64,000 nucleotides of DNA from Lysobacterales bacterium (GTDB lineage: Bacteria; Pseudomonadota; Gammaproteobacteria; Xanthomonadales; Xanthomonadaceae). A model generated the notes under the pieces. The model saw nothing but the letters and a program-made list of their open reading frames with translations, made no database searches and was not told where the DNA came from. The stretch lies in NCBI GenBank assembly GCA_020442465.1, contig JAGRJY010000178.1, positions 81,256 through 145,255 of the forward strand, given 5' to 3'. Shown here in pieces: positions 1 to 9,252 of the stretch (position 1 is the first letter of the stretch; each line of letters starts with the position of its first letter). A program made the translations under genes and the position numbers.

Positions 1-2760
1 GTCTACACCGGCTCGGGTGTCGTGCGGCACTACGCGATGGCCTCGGCGCCACTCGTTCGCGCAGCCTTCCGCATCGGCGACGCGGTACGCGTCGACGGCC
101 GCGACTGGACCGTGGAGGCGGTCAGCGAGTCGCAGGACCTGCTCACCTATCGCAGTGGAACGCACGCGTTCCATGAGGGCCAGCTGGATGCCGAGCAGCC
201 GGTCTCCAAGGCCGACGCGCGACTGCTCAACGGGCGCATCGACCGCAACGATCAGTTCGCCTTCCGCCTGGAAACGCTCAATCGACGCGCCGAGGCCCAG
301 GCGCATCTCGGCTGGGGCGTGCTCGGCGCGCGCATCGACCTGATTCCGCACCAGCTTCGCGTGGCGGAAACCGCCGCCGCGCGCCGACCGCCTCGCCTGC
401 TGCTGGCGGACGAAGTCGGCCTCGGCAAAACCATCGAGGCTTGCCTCATCCTCGCCCAGCAGATGGCCAGCGGACGCGCTGAGCGCGCGCTGGTGCTGGT
501 GCCCGAGAGCCTGGTCCACCAGTGGTTCGTCGAACTGTTGCGCCGCTTCAATCTGCGTTTCGCGCTGTTCGACGAAGAACGCTGTGAGTCGATGGCGATG
601 GGCGGCGACGAGAGCAACCCGTTCGAGTCCGAACAGGGCGTGATCGCCTCGGTCGACTGGCTTAGCAGTCAGTCGCGCCGCGCCGAGCAGGCGTGCGCCG
701 CACCCTGGGACGTGCTGGTGGTGGACGAAGCGCATCACCTCGGCTGGACCACGTCCGAGGTCAGCGATGCCTATCGCCTTGTGGAACGCCTCGCGCAGGC
801 GACGCCGGTGGTGGTGCTGCTTACCGCCACACCCGAGCAGCTCGGACGCAGTGGCCACTTCGCCCGCCTGCGCCTGCTCGACCCCGCCCGCTACGGCGAT
901 CTCGAACGTTTTCTGCAGGAGAGCGATCACCTGCAGGAAGTCTCGCGTGCCGTATCCGCGCTCGAGGCTGAGCAAGCACTCGACAGCGGCCAGATCGAAG
1001 CACTGCAGTCGACGCTGTCGGACGACGAGCCCGAGCTGCAGCAGGTGGTCGCGCAGCTCGATGGCGTGCCCGATCCGTCCACGCGCAAGCAGCTGATCGA
1101 CGCACTCATCGACCGCCACGGCGTCGGACGATCGATGATCCGCAACCGCCGCGCCGCGGTCGGCGGCTTTCCCGCGCGGATTCGCCACATCGAACTGCTG
1201 GACGCCTCCGACGGTGCCGACGAATTGCGCCGGATGCTGGCCGAGTTTCTCGCCGATGTCGGCGCGCCGGGCCACCTCGAGCCCTCGCACGACTACACCC
1301 GCGATCCGCGTCTCGACGCTTTGCTCGCCTTGCTCGATCGCATCGCGCCGGGCAAGGTGCTGCTGCTGTGCCGATCGCGGGCAAAGGTGCAGGCACTCGA
1401 AGACGCGCTGCGCGCGCGCAGTGGCCTGTCCGTGGCGCGCTTCCACGAAGACATGAATCTGCTGCAGCGCGATCGCAACGCGGCGTTCTTCGCCGACCCC
1501 GAGGGAGCGCGACTGCTGATCGCCTCGGAGATCGGCGCCGAGGGTCGCAACTTCCAGTTTGCGCAGCACCTGTTCATGTGGGACTTGCCGCTCGACCCCG
1601 ACATGCTCGAGCAGCGCATCGGTCGGCTCGATCGCATCGGCCAGCGCGGCGACGTGCAGATCCACGTACCCTGCTTGCGCGGCAGCGCCCAACACGTGCT
1701 GTGCCGCTGGCTCGACGAGGCCCTGGATGCCTTCACCCAGGTGGCTGCGGACGGCGTCGAACTGGTGCGCAGCTTCGGTGAGCGGGTGATCGCCATCGCT
1801 TCGGTCGACCAGGACCCGGAGGAGCAGCACCGCGACCTCGAAGCGCTGATCGACGAGACCCGCGTACGCCATGCCGAGCTGACTGCGCTGATTCAGGACG
1901 GCCGCGACCGGCTGCTTGAGCTGGCCAGCCAGAGTGGTGCCACCGAAGGCGCGATGCTGCGCGCGCTGCGCGATGAAGATGCGCACGCCCCCTACGACGA
2001 CTACCCGCTGCGTCTGCTGGAACAGTTCGGCGTGCACAACGAGCTGCTGGCCGCGGGCGTGCATCTGCTCGATCCGGAATACCTCACGCTCGATGCGTTC
2101 GAGGAGTTCAAGCAAGGCCCGCGTGCGGCGACCCTGGATCGCGCCGTGGCGCTCTCGCGCGACGACCTGCTGTACCTGCGCGCCGACCACCCGATGATCC
2201 TGTCGGCGCAGGAACTGCTGCTGTCGTCCGAGACCGGCAACGCTGCCTTCCTGATCGACGACGCCCTGCCGCAGCGCACGGTGCTGCTCGAAGCGGTGTT
2301 CGTGCTCGAGTGCATCGCGGACCGCCGCATCCATGTCTCGCGCTTCCTTCCTCCCCAACCGATGGTCTGTGTGGTCGACACCCGATTGCAGGTGCGCCGC
2401 GAGTTCCAGATCAGCCCGCGCGCCATCGAGCGCGCCGCCGAGCGTACGATCGACCTGATCCGCTACCGCAAGGCGCTCGCCGCACTGATTCCGCCGATGC
2501 TCAAGCGCGCCCAGGAGGAAGCCGCCACGCGCTGCGCCCAGCGCGCCGACGAAGCCCTGGCGGGCGTCGATGCGCTGCTCGGCCACGAATGGGAGCGCCT
2601 GCAGGCGCTGGCGCGGGTCAACCCGGCGGTCCGGCAGGAAGAACTCGATGCCCTGGCTGCCGAACGGCAAGCACTCGCCCAGGCCCTGCCGCAGGCGCGG
2701 CCTCGGCTCGACGCCCTGCGCGTCATCGCCAGCCCGGACTTCCTGCGCCTGACCGGCTGA
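1..2760 (+). CDS. rapA: RNA polymerase-associated protein RapA (5' end outside window)
   Basis: SWI2/SNF2-type ATPase that binds RNA polymerase and promotes its recycling after transcription. The frame is open to the first base of the window, and the residues before the first internal start codon (GTG at 22) still align with the RapA N-terminal domain, so the true start lies roughly 50 codons upstream. Visible are the Walker A motif DEVGLGKT (visible residues 137-144), the DEAH box (242-245) followed by LTATPEQLG, and the helicase C-terminal signature EQRIGRLDRIGQ (about 537-548). The C-terminal RapA-specific region ends in a coiled Ala/Leu/Arg-rich tail and WRLDALR-like LDALRVI. About 919 residues are seen against about 968 in E. 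coli. It is followed by a convergent DUF4166 gene. Identification is firm; only the start is missing. Confidence 0.95.
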   Translation, partial: VYTGSGVVRHYAMASAPLVRAAFRIGDAVRVDGRDWTVEAVSESQDLLTYRSGTHAFHEGQLDAEQPVSKADARLLNGRIDRNDQFAFRLETLNRRAEAQAHLGWGVLGARIDLIPHQLRVAETAAARRPPRLLLADEVGLGKTIEACLILAQQMASGRAERALVLVPESLVHQWFVELLRRFNLRFALFDEERCESMAMGGDESNPFESEQGVIASVDWLSSQSRRAEQACAAPWDVLVVDEAHHLGWTTSEVSDAYRLVERLAQATPVVVLLTATPEQLGRSGHFARLRLLDPARYGDLERFLQESDHLQEVSRAVSALEAEQALDSGQIEALQSTLSDDEPELQQVVAQLDGVPDPSTRKQLIDALIDRHGVGRSMIRNRRAAVGGFPARIRHIELLDASDGADELRRMLAEFLADVGAPGHLEPSHDYTRDPRLDALLALLDRIAPGKVLLLCRSRAKVQALEDALRARSGLSVARFHEDMNLLQRDRNAAFFADPEGARLLIASEIGAEGRNFQFAQHLFMWDLPLDPDMLEQRIGRLDRIGQRGDVQIHVPCLRGSAQHVLCRWLDEALDAFTQVAADGVELVRSFGERVIAIASVDQDPEEQHRDLEALIDETRVRHAELTALIQDGRDRLLELASQSGATEGAMLRALRDEDAHAPYDDYPLRLLEQFGVHNELLAAGVHLLDPEYLTLDAFEEFKQGPRAATLDRAVALSRDDLLYLRADHPMILSAQELLLSSETGNAAFLIDDALPQRTVLLEAVFVLECIADRRIHVSRFLPPQPMVCVVDTRLQVRREFQISPRAIERAAERTIDLIRYRKALAALIPPMLKRAQEEAATRCAQRADEALAGVDALLGHEWERLQALARVNPAVRQEELDALAAERQALAQALPQARPRLDALRVIASPDFLRLTG

Positions 2761-2782
2761 ACCGGGCGATCCGGCTCCTGTA

Positions 2783-3424
2783 TCACCCCATCGGCGTGTT
2801 CAGGCGGGTCGCGTCGTCGCCGGCGTCCGCGACGTCCAGCGCACCGCGGTAGTGCACCAGCAGTCCGGCGAGCGGCAGCGCGGCAGACACGTCGAACCGG
2901 TAGCGCCCGTCGGCGTCGAACTCTTCGGCGCGCACGGCGTCGAACCATCGCACCGGCAGCGGCAGAACTCCCAACACGCGCACGCCCTGAACGTGCCAGC
3001 GCAGCCGGCCCGCGTGCACCGACAGCCGATAGCGGAACTGCACCGGGCCCAGCTGCTCGCGAAGCTCGTCGTCGTGCGCCCACAGGCGGGAGGGCATCGC
3101 ATGCGCGCCCATGCGGCGCGTCCAGCGTTCTTGCTGGCCCTCGACTTCGATGACCACGCTGAGGGCATGCTTGCCCGCCGGCGGCAGCGCGGTAAGCCAG
3201 GCAATCAGCCGCGACAGCCAACCTGCGCCGCGGGTGACCTCGATCGTGCCGTGGTGGACGCGGCGGGTGTGCGACTCGTGCAGCCGGCGCACCGCCGCAG
3301 GCAAGTCATGGAACGCATGGCCCAGCACCCGCGCGAACAGCGGCGGAGGGGATGCTTGTTCTGCCTGGGCGGAATTCATGGGCGTGGCGCGGCTTTCCGC
3401 TGCAGTCGGTGATCGTTGCGTCAT
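2783..3424 (-). CDS. DUF4166 domain protein
   Basis: Protein of about 213 residues matching the pattern of DUF4166: a PPLFARVLGHAF...LP..VRRLHE opening, HGTIEVTRGAGWLSRL, LPPAGKHALSVVIEVE, ERWTRRMG, FRYRLSVHAGRLRWHVQG and a final FDVSAALPLAGLLVHYRGAL. In other bacteria this domain occurs alone or fused to SDR-like proteins, and its biochemical role is unknown. The ATG at 3424 was chosen because AGGA lies 10 nt upstream. An internal ATG at 3379, right before the conserved domain, is an alternative; the longer open frame upstream is Arg/Ala-rich and looks non-coding. No signal peptide or membrane segment is visible. It converges on rapA with about 20 bp between stops and is divergent from the permease gene. 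Confidence 0.72.
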   Translation of the reverse strand: MTQRSPTAAESRATPMNSAQAEQASPPPLFARVLGHAFHDLPAAVRRLHESHTRRVHHGTIEVTRGAGWLSRLIAWLTALPPAGKHALSVVIEVEGQQERWTRRMGAHAMPSRLWAHDDELREQLGPVQFRYRLSVHAGRLRWHVQGVRVLGVLPLPVRWFDAVRAEEFDADGRYRFDVSAALPLAGLLVHYRGALDVADAGDDATRLNTPMG

Positions 3425-3726
3425 GCGGTCGCCATCCTGCCTGATCATTCGCGCGCCTGCTTCCGAACGACCCGCGCCCGCCGCTGACCAGCGCCGCCCA
3501 ACGCACTTGCGGGCCAGCGCGGCGGTTGCCCATCGGCCCACCGCACGCCTGCGCAAGCCTCACCGGAATCGGACACCTTCGCGTTCGAAAACGAACACGG
3601 CGTGGATGGCGAGCGTCGCAATCCGCGTCACACGGCGAATTCGCCTCTGGTATGCCTCTTGCTTGATGCAGCATCGAATGCACCTGCGAACGCAGATCGT
3701 TCGCCCATGAACCGCGGAGTCGAACC
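3425..3726. other. Intergenic region between DUF4166 gene and permease, with two short palindromes
   Basis: About 300 bp without a gene, flanked by divergent genes, so both promoters should lie here. Two clean symmetric elements stand out: GTTCG-AAAA-CGAAC at 3583-3596 and the perfect 12-bp palindrome GGCGAATTCGCC at 3634-3645. They sit 80-145 bp upstream of the permease start, a reasonable place for a regulator site. No convincing -35/-10 pair was identified and no regulator gene is adjacent, so an operator role is only inferred. Confidence 0.35.
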
Positions 3727-6153
3727 ATGATGGGAGTGATCGCCGAGAACCTGCGGCACGCCGCCCGAAGCCTGGCGCAGTCACCGGGCTTCACCGCCTC
3801 GACGGTACTGATGCTCGGCTTGGCGATCGGCGCCGTCTCCGGCGTGTTCAGCGTGGTCAATGCGGTGTTGCTCGAACCATGGCCGTATCGCGAACCGCAG
3901 CGGCTCGTGCAGGTGCTCGGGTCCGCGCCGGGTTCGCAGTTTCCTGCCCAGTTCGGCGTGGCGCCCGAGTTCTTCGTGCACTGGCGGGAGCGCTCGACGC
4001 TGATCGAGTCGCTCTCCACCACCAACTCGTTCACCAATACCGCACGTCTCGGCGAGCGCGCCGAGCGGCTGCGCATGTCCTCGCCCACGCAGTCGCTGTT
4101 CGAGACATTGGGCGTGCAGCCGAAACTCGGTCGCCTGCCTGCTGCGAGCGACGATCAACCCGTGGTGCTGCTCAGCGACACGATGTGGGCCGACTGGTTC
4201 GCGCGCGACCCCGCAGTGCTCGGCCGCTCGATCGAACTGTTCGGTGCGCAGCGCAGCATCATCGGTGTGATGGGGCCGGATTTCCGCTTTCCGGCCGACG
4301 GCACCATGCTGTGGCTCGCCAACCGCATCGAGGCTTCGGACATCGAACAACCCGGCCGATTCGGCAATGCCGAAGTGGCCCGCCTCGTGCCCGGCGCGAC
4401 GCCGGAGCAGCTGGCCGATGAGCTTACTGCGCTGGCCAGAGAGCTGCCCGAGCGTTTCGGCGGAACCGCCAACTACGCCCGACTGATCGAACAGTTCCGT
4501 GCGGTGGTGCGCCCGCTCGACGAGGCCGTGCTGGGCGCGTACACGCGTCCGCTCTGGGTGCTGCTCGCTGCGACCGGCATCGTGCTGCTGATCGCCTGCG
4601 CCAATGTCGGCAACCTGTTCCTGGTTCGCGGTGAAGCACGCCATCGCGAGATGGCACTGCGCCACGCCCTCGGTGCCAACCGCGGGCAACTGCTCGCCTT
4701 GTTGTGCAGCGAAGCCTTCATCGTCGCCGTGCTCGCCGGAGCCTGCGCGATCCTGCTGTCGACGCTCTGCATGCCCCTGTTGCTGCGTGCCGCACCGGCG
4801 GGCCTCCCGCGACTCGATCAGGTCGGCGTGGACGGCACGGTGCTCGCCGCCACCTTCGGCACCGCCATGCTCTCGGCCCTGCTCTGCGGGCTGATTCCCG
4901 CGCTGCGCCTGTCCTCCCCCGATCTCGAGCGCTTGCGCAGCGGCGGGCGCGGGTCGACCGCTGGGCGAAGCGCCCTTCGTCAGGCTCTGGTCGCATTGCA
5001 GTCGGCGCTTGCTCTGGTCCTGCTGATTGGATCCGGACTCTTGCTGCGCAGCGTGCACGCCTTGAGCGAAGTCGATTCGGGGTTCGATCCACAGGATGTG
5101 TTCACCTTCCAGATCGCACCCGAACGGCCCGAGCTCGACTCGGCCGAAGCCTTCGCCCGATTCCACCTTCGCTTCCGCGACCGCCTGGCTGCCCTGCCCG
5201 GCGTACAGACCGTCGGCATCATCGAGAACGTACCCATCGATGAAGGCACACAGATCGTCCGCACGTTCATCGAAGGTCAGGATGTGCAGACCAGCGAGGG
5301 TGCCATCCTGAACATGACGTTCAGTGCAGGCGACTACTTCCAGGCCATGCGCATCCCCTTGCTGCAAGGACGACTGTTCACCGACGACGACCAACTGCGC
5401 GGATCCGGCAACGTGCTGCTGGGTCGCGCCGCGGCCGAGCTGCTGTGGCCCGGCCAGGATCCGATCGGCAGGCGCCTCCTGCGTCAGGGGCAGGATCACT
5501 GGGAAACCGTGGTCGGTGTCGTCGGCGATGTACGGCAGAACGGTCCGCAAAATCCGGCCGACGCGATGATCTACCTTCCCCTGGTCGGACCCGACCCGAC
5601 CACGGCGCCGCGCCTGTCGTCGCCGGCCTACGTGGTGAAGAGCCGTCGCGCCAACAGCCTGTCCGGCGAAATTCGCGCCTTGGTGAGGGAAGTCGCCCCC
5701 GAAGCCCCGATGTACCGCGAATACCTCATGGAGGACCTGGTCAGCAGCGCCAAGCTGCAGCTGACTTTCACCCTGCTCACCCTCGGCATCGCCGCCGGCC
5801 TCGCCCTGCTGCTCGGCGCCGCCGGTCTGTACGGCGTGCTGTCCTACATCAATGTGCAGCGCACGCGTGAGATCGGCCTGCGTATCGCGCTCGGTGCCGG
5901 CGCACAGCGTGTGCGCCGTCAGGTCATGGCTCAGGGCGTCCGCGTGGTGGCCCTGGGCATCGCGATCGGCCTGGTCGTCGCAGCGGCCGGCAGCGGCACC
6001 TTGGGCGACCTGCTGTTCGGCGTCGAGCCGCTGGATGCGCCGACCTTCTTCGGCACCGCGACCTTGCTCGCTCTGGTCGGTCTGATGGCCGCCTATCTGC
6101 CGGCGCGCCGCGCATCGCGGATGTCGCCGATGGAAGCGCTGCGCTACGACTGA
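3727..6153 (+). CDS. FtsX/MacB-type ABC transporter permease (ADOP-like)
   Basis: Inner-membrane permease of 808 residues with the duplicated MacB_PCD-FtsX layout. It opens with a transmembrane helix at about 20-42 followed by a periplasmic MacB-PCD domain, then an FtsX helix set at about 275-400. A second helix at about 418-440, a second periplasmic domain and a final FtsX set at about 690-805 follow. The closing LPARRASRMSPMEALRYD is typical of this family. Such duplicated orphan permeases work with a MacB-like ATPase, moving peptides or small hydrophobic molecules out of the periplasm or transmitting force. No ATPase or membrane-fusion gene is adjacent, so the partner must be encoded elsewhere. 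The ATG is preceded by GGAG at 7 nt. Substrate unknown. Confidence 0.9.
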   Translation: MMGVIAENLRHAARSLAQSPGFTASTVLMLGLAIGAVSGVFSVVNAVLLEPWPYREPQRLVQVLGSAPGSQFPAQFGVAPEFFVHWRERSTLIESLSTTNSFTNTARLGERAERLRMSSPTQSLFETLGVQPKLGRLPAASDDQPVVLLSDTMWADWFARDPAVLGRSIELFGAQRSIIGVMGPDFRFPADGTMLWLANRIEASDIEQPGRFGNAEVARLVPGATPEQLADELTALARELPERFGGTANYARLIEQFRAVVRPLDEAVLGAYTRPLWVLLAATGIVLLIACANVGNLFLVRGEARHREMALRHALGANRGQLLALLCSEAFIVAVLAGACAILLSTLCMPLLLRAAPAGLPRLDQVGVDGTVLAATFGTAMLSALLCGLIPALRLSSPDLERLRSGGRGSTAGRSALRQALVALQSALALVLLIGSGLLLRSVHALSEVDSGFDPQDVFTFQIAPERPELDSAEAFARFHLRFRDRLAALPGVQTVGIIENVPIDEGTQIVRTFIEGQDVQTSEGAILNMTFSAGDYFQAMRIPLLQGRLFTDDDQLRGSGNVLLGRAAAELLWPGQDPIGRRLLRQGQDHWETVVGVVGDVRQNGPQNPADAMIYLPLVGPDPTTAPRLSSPAYVVKSRRANSLSGEIRALVREVAPEAPMYREYLMEDLVSSAKLQLTFTLLTLGIAAGLALLLGAAGLYGVLSYINVQRTREIGLRIALGAGAQRVRRQVMAQGVRVVALGIAIGLVVAAAGSGTLGDLLFGVEPLDAPTFFGTATLLALVGLMAAYLPARRASRMSPMEALRYD

Positions 6154-6177
6154 GGCCGGGCGCGCGGGCGCAGCAGG

Positions 6178-7044
6178 TCAGAACAGTCGCTTGCCTTCCG
6201 CGCACGCTTCAATCAGGCGGGCTAGGCGTCTGGCTCGCGTGTCGACACGCTTGGCCTGCAGGATCCAGCGCAGCGCCGTGCGCCGATAGCCCGGCGGCGT
6301 TCCCTGCCAATAGCTCCACGCCGCCTTGTGCCTGCGGAACCCGGCGAGCTCGTCCCGACGGAGATTCGGCTCACCGTCCTGCTCGAAGGTGTAGACGCCC
6401 GTGCGATGGGCGCGGCGTCGCGCGAACGCAGCCAGTCCCTCGGGACGCATGCGCCCTTCGGTGATCAGGCGCTCGATGTTGGCCACCTTCACCTTGCTCC
6501 AGATCGATTCCGCCCGACGGCGGGAGAACCGGATCTGGTAGGCGGCATCGTCGATCCGCTTGCGCAGCCCGTCGATCCAGCCAAAACACAGCGCTTCATC
6601 GACCGACTCCGGCCAGGTCATCGACGCCCGACCCGAACCGACCTTGTGAAAGCCGACGAGCAGCACCTCGCAAGTCGACGCGTTGGCCTCCAGCCAGCGG
6701 CGAAACGCACCGGCGGTCGGGAAGAACCGCGGATGCTCCGCCTCGGAGCCTGCGGCGCGTTTTGTCGTGCTGTTGGTGACGGACTTGGGGGTCGACTTTT
6801 CGGCGGAAGGATTTCGCCCGGTCGACTTGCGCGCAGAAGACTCGTCCGCATGGCGCACGCTCGCGTCCGAACCGCCCGCTGTCGATACCCGTGTCTTCGA
6901 TGCGTGGACCTTCGCCTCCCGCGGTACCGTCGCGCGTTCGGTGCGTTTCCCTTTCGCGAGTTTTCCGGCGGACGGCGTGGCCTCAACCGACTTGCCCGGG
7001 GCAGACCCGTCACTGGCCTTTCGACGCGCGACGGATTCAGCCAT
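6178..7044 (-). CDS. YdeI/OmpD-associated family protein with long Ser/Lys-rich N-terminal extension
   Basis: 288 residues. The C-terminal part (about 105-288) has the YdeI-like core: FFPTAGAFRRWLEANA, a CEVLLVGFHKVGSG stretch, TWPESVDEALCFGWIDGLRK, IRFSRRRAESIWSKVNV-like text, ERLITEGRMRPEGL and a closing ALRWILQAKRVDTRARRLARLIE. Family members are about 190 residues and have been linked to OmpD regulation and bacteriocin or peptide resistance, without a known biochemical mechanism. Residues 1-104 are low complexity (Ser, Thr, Lys, Ala, Arg), like a disordered basic tail, and are not typical of the family. The ATG at 7044 overlaps the stop of the upstream phosphopantetheinyl transferase gene by 8 bp, suggesting translational coupling; longer readings into that gene are unlikely. 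Confidence 0.8.
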   Translation of the reverse strand: MAESVARRKASDGSAPGKSVEATPSAGKLAKGKRTERATVPREAKVHASKTRVSTAGGSDASVRHADESSARKSTGRNPSAEKSTPKSVTNSTTKRAAGSEAEHPRFFPTAGAFRRWLEANASTCEVLLVGFHKVGSGRASMTWPESVDEALCFGWIDGLRKRIDDAAYQIRFSRRRAESIWSKVKVANIERLITEGRMRPEGLAAFARRRAHRTGVYTFEQDGEPNLRRDELAGFRRHKAAWSYWQGTPPGYRRTALRWILQAKRVDTRARRLARLIEACAEGKRLF

Positions 7045-7759
7045 CGGGACCGCCACGGCTGCGGACCTGCCAGCCCAACCATGAAGACCGGGTATCCGCG
7101 GCTGCACTGGCATCGCATCGGGCAGTCGGCAGAGGTTCCGAGTCGACCACCAGCGCAAGGTGAAACGCCTCGTCGGAGTACGTCCATGCGCGGGCGACCG
7201 CATCCGCCGTCGGCCGCACGCTGAGTGCCTGCAAGGTTTCCGGCAGGGCCGAGCCTAAGTCGGCTTTGATCCAGGCCTCCTTGACTGCCCAGCGCGCCAG
7301 CAGGTGGTCGTCATCGGGCTCCTCGGCGTCGTCGGCTTCGCGCAGCAGCGCGCGAATGTGTTCGGCCATCGTGCGCGGCCGCTGCTCGATGTCGAGTCCG
7401 ATGCGACCGCGGCCGCAGCCCGCGGCGACCCAGGCTTGGCTGTGGCTGAGCGCCAGCGACAGTCCGGATCCGGTCGATGCCAGAGCGGGCGGCGCGCCGG
7501 GACGGTCATCGAGGAGAACGTCTGCGACTACGCCGCCAAGGACTTCGGCGACCACCTCGCGCAGCAGCCAATGACCGGCGCGATATTCGTCGCGACGCCG
7601 GCTGCTGCCAAATGCCGCAAAACGCTGGCGCTCGCTCTCGCTCATCCAGTCGTATCCGCTCGGAACCCGGGTGAGCACCTGCTCAATCCGCGCCACGGCC
7701 AGCCTCGGTGGCGCCGCGCGCGTGCCGGGGCCGGGAACGGATTCGGGATGCATCAGCAC
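7037..7759 (-). CDS. 4'-phosphopantetheinyl transferase superfamily protein (Sfp-like)
   Basis: Cytoplasmic enzyme of about 240 residues expected to move the phosphopantetheine arm from coenzyme A to a Ser of a carrier protein. It shows the family core: a substrate loop RDEYRAGHWLLREVV, LSLALSHSQAWVAAG, the metal-binding IGLDIEQRPR and the helix ARWAVKEAWIKADLG with the KEA triad. The length fits Sfp/EntD-type rather than the short AcpS type. No polyketide, peptide-synthetase or carrier protein gene is visible nearby, so the target is unknown. It lies between a rhomboid gene (63 bp upstream) and a YdeI-like gene that overlaps its stop, all in one direction. A second ATG two codons in is an alternative start. 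Confidence 0.87.
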   Translation of the reverse strand: MLMHPESVPGPGTRAAPPRLAVARIEQVLTRVPSGYDWMSESERQRFAAFGSSRRRDEYRAGHWLLREVVAEVLGGVVADVLLDDRPGAPPALASTGSGLSLALSHSQAWVAAGCGRGRIGLDIEQRPRTMAEHIRALLREADDAEEPDDDHLLARWAVKEAWIKADLGSALPETLQALSVRPTADAVARAWTYSDEAFHLALVVDSEPLPTARCDASAAADTRSSWLGWQVRSRGGPDG

Positions 7760-7822
7760 GCCTCGCTCCGCTTGGCCGCGTACGGACGATTCCCGGGCAT
7801 GCCGCGCGATCGCCGGTACATC

Positions 7823-8470
7823 TCAGCGTCGTCGATCGAACGGCCAGCGCCCGCGCCAGTACTGGATCAGGCCGTAGCCGAAAGCCATGCCGCCCAGGTG
7901 CGCGAAATGCGCCACGCCGGTTTGCGTGCCGGTCACGCCGAGATAAAGCTCCAGCAGACCATAGAGCACGACGAGCGTACGCGCTCGCATCGGGATCGGC
8001 GGAATCAGCAGCAGCACGCGGCGATTCGGAAACAGGATGGCGTAGGCCAGCAGGATGCCGAACACGCCACCCGAGGCGCCCACCGTCGGATAGATACCGG
8101 CGCCGCTGTAGGCCGACCAGCTGGCCACCCCGAGCTGGATGAAACCGGCACCGACCATGCAGGTGAAGTAGTAGGTGAGGAAGCGCTGCTGGCCCCAGAC
8201 GAGTTCGATCTGCGCACCGAACATGAACAAGGCGAGCATGTTGAAGAACAGGTGCTCGAAGCCGCCGTGCAGGAACCCGTAGCTGACCACCTGCCAGGGC
8301 AGGAAGCCGACCGTGGTCGGCATCCCCCGCGGATCGAGGGCGGGAAATTCTCCCCAGGGCCAGAGCATGAAATCGACCGAGGCCGACGGTCCAAGCCACT
8401 GGAACAGGAAGAAGGCGATGACGTTGGCCAGCAACAGGGAGCGTGTGGCCGGCGGAATCTGCTCTAGCAA
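7823..8470 (-). CDS. Rhomboid family intramembrane serine protease
   Basis: Membrane protease of about 215 residues with six or so transmembrane segments, cleaving membrane proteins inside the bilayer. With the chosen start, the catalytic Ser is residue 133 in GASGG and the partner His is residue 191 in AHFAHLGG. The N-terminal WQVVSYGFLHGGFEHLFFNM carries the conserved rhomboid HGGFEHLFFNM motif. The start is uncertain: the TTG at 8470 has GGGAG 5 nt upstream and begins directly before IPPATRSLLLANV, where family members usually start. ATG 8548 and GTG 8560 would add an Arg-rich leader and have no ribosome site. A TATGAT-like -10 lies between 8470 and 8548, which also favours the shorter form. 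It is divergent from the 2OG oxygenase gene. Confidence 0.88.
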   Translation of the reverse strand: MLEQIPPATRSLLLANVIAFFLFQWLGPSASVDFMLWPWGEFPALDPRGMPTTVGFLPWQVVSYGFLHGGFEHLFFNMLALFMFGAQIELVWGQQRFLTYYFTCMVGAGFIQLGVASWSAYSGAGIYPTVGASGGVFGILLAYAILFPNRRVLLLIPPIPMRARTLVVLYGLLELYLGVTGTQTGVAHFAHLGGMAFGYGLIQYWRGRWPFDRRR

Positions 8471-8632
8471 TCGATCTCCCGGATCGCGACGCTGCGCGGG
8501 GCAGCCTGAGGAGCGCCTATCATATCGACCCACCGTGAACGACGGCATGGTGCCCGACACCCGGGCCGCGTCGGGCTCGCACTCATCACGTGCTCACGCG
8601 ACCCCGCGCGCCACTCCAGGACGAACCGCAAG

Positions 8633-9229
8633 ATGCTTGAAGGCGCGCTGTTGGATCAACTGGTCGAGCGCGGTTTCGCGGTCAGCGATGCCCTGCTTGA
8701 CCACGCGCTGGTGCGCGACTTGTCGCGCGACCTGTGCACGGCGCTGGACGCCGGCGCGCTGCACGAAGCCGCGGTGGGAAAGTCGCGCACTCGCCAGACT
8801 GCGATCCGCGGCGATCGTACCCTGTGGATCGAAGCCGACCCCGCGCACCCCGCGCGCGCTGCGCTGCTTGCGGCACTCGATGACCTCGCGCAATCGCTGA
8901 ACCGGTCGCTGATGCTCGGCATCGACCACGTCGAAGCGCACTACGCCGCCTACCCGGCCGGGGCGACCTACGCGCGTCACCGCGACCGGTTCCGCGACGA
9001 CGACGCCCGGGTCATCTCCTTCACCTGCTACTTGAACGAGACGTGGCGCACGGAAGACGGCGGCTGCCTGCGCCTGTACGCCCCCGACCCGGTGGACGTA
9101 CTGCCCGTGCTCGGACGCTGCACGTTGTTTCGCAGCGATACGATCGAACACGAAGTGCTGCCGGCCACGCGCACGCGGCTCAGCATCGCCGGATGGTTTC
9201 GCCGCCGGGATGCGGTGCTGCGCCGCTAG
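8633..9229 (+). CDS. 2OG-Fe(II) oxygenase (prolyl-hydroxylase-like)
   Basis: Non-heme iron dioxygenase of 198 residues, expected to use 2-oxoglutarate and O2 to hydroxylate an unidentified substrate. The double-stranded beta-helix iron ligands can be placed: His116 and Asp118 in ATYARHRDRF, His173 in IEHEVLP, and the 2-oxoglutarate-binding Arg182 in TRLSIAGWF. The intervening VISFTCYLNETW and DGGCLRLY strands also fit the family. The protein resembles bacterial prolyl-4-hydroxylase/SM-20-like members, but the substrate cannot be read from the sequence. The ribosome site is weak (AGGA about 13 nt upstream). It ends convergently with the SGNH hydrolase gene. Confidence 0.87.
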   Translation: MLEGALLDQLVERGFAVSDALLDHALVRDLSRDLCTALDAGALHEAAVGKSRTRQTAIRGDRTLWIEADPAHPARAALLAALDDLAQSLNRSLMLGIDHVEAHYAAYPAGATYARHRDRFRDDDARVISFTCYLNETWRTEDGGCLRLYAPDPVDVLPVLGRCTLFRSDTIEHEVLPATRTRLSIAGWFRRRDAVLRR

Positions 9230-9252
9230 CTCGCGTTCGGTCGACGCGGCTT

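Noticed and set aside
3781..5550. 589-codon open frame on the minus strand
   Set aside because: Antisense to the permease; Gln/Ala-rich and without recognisable domains.
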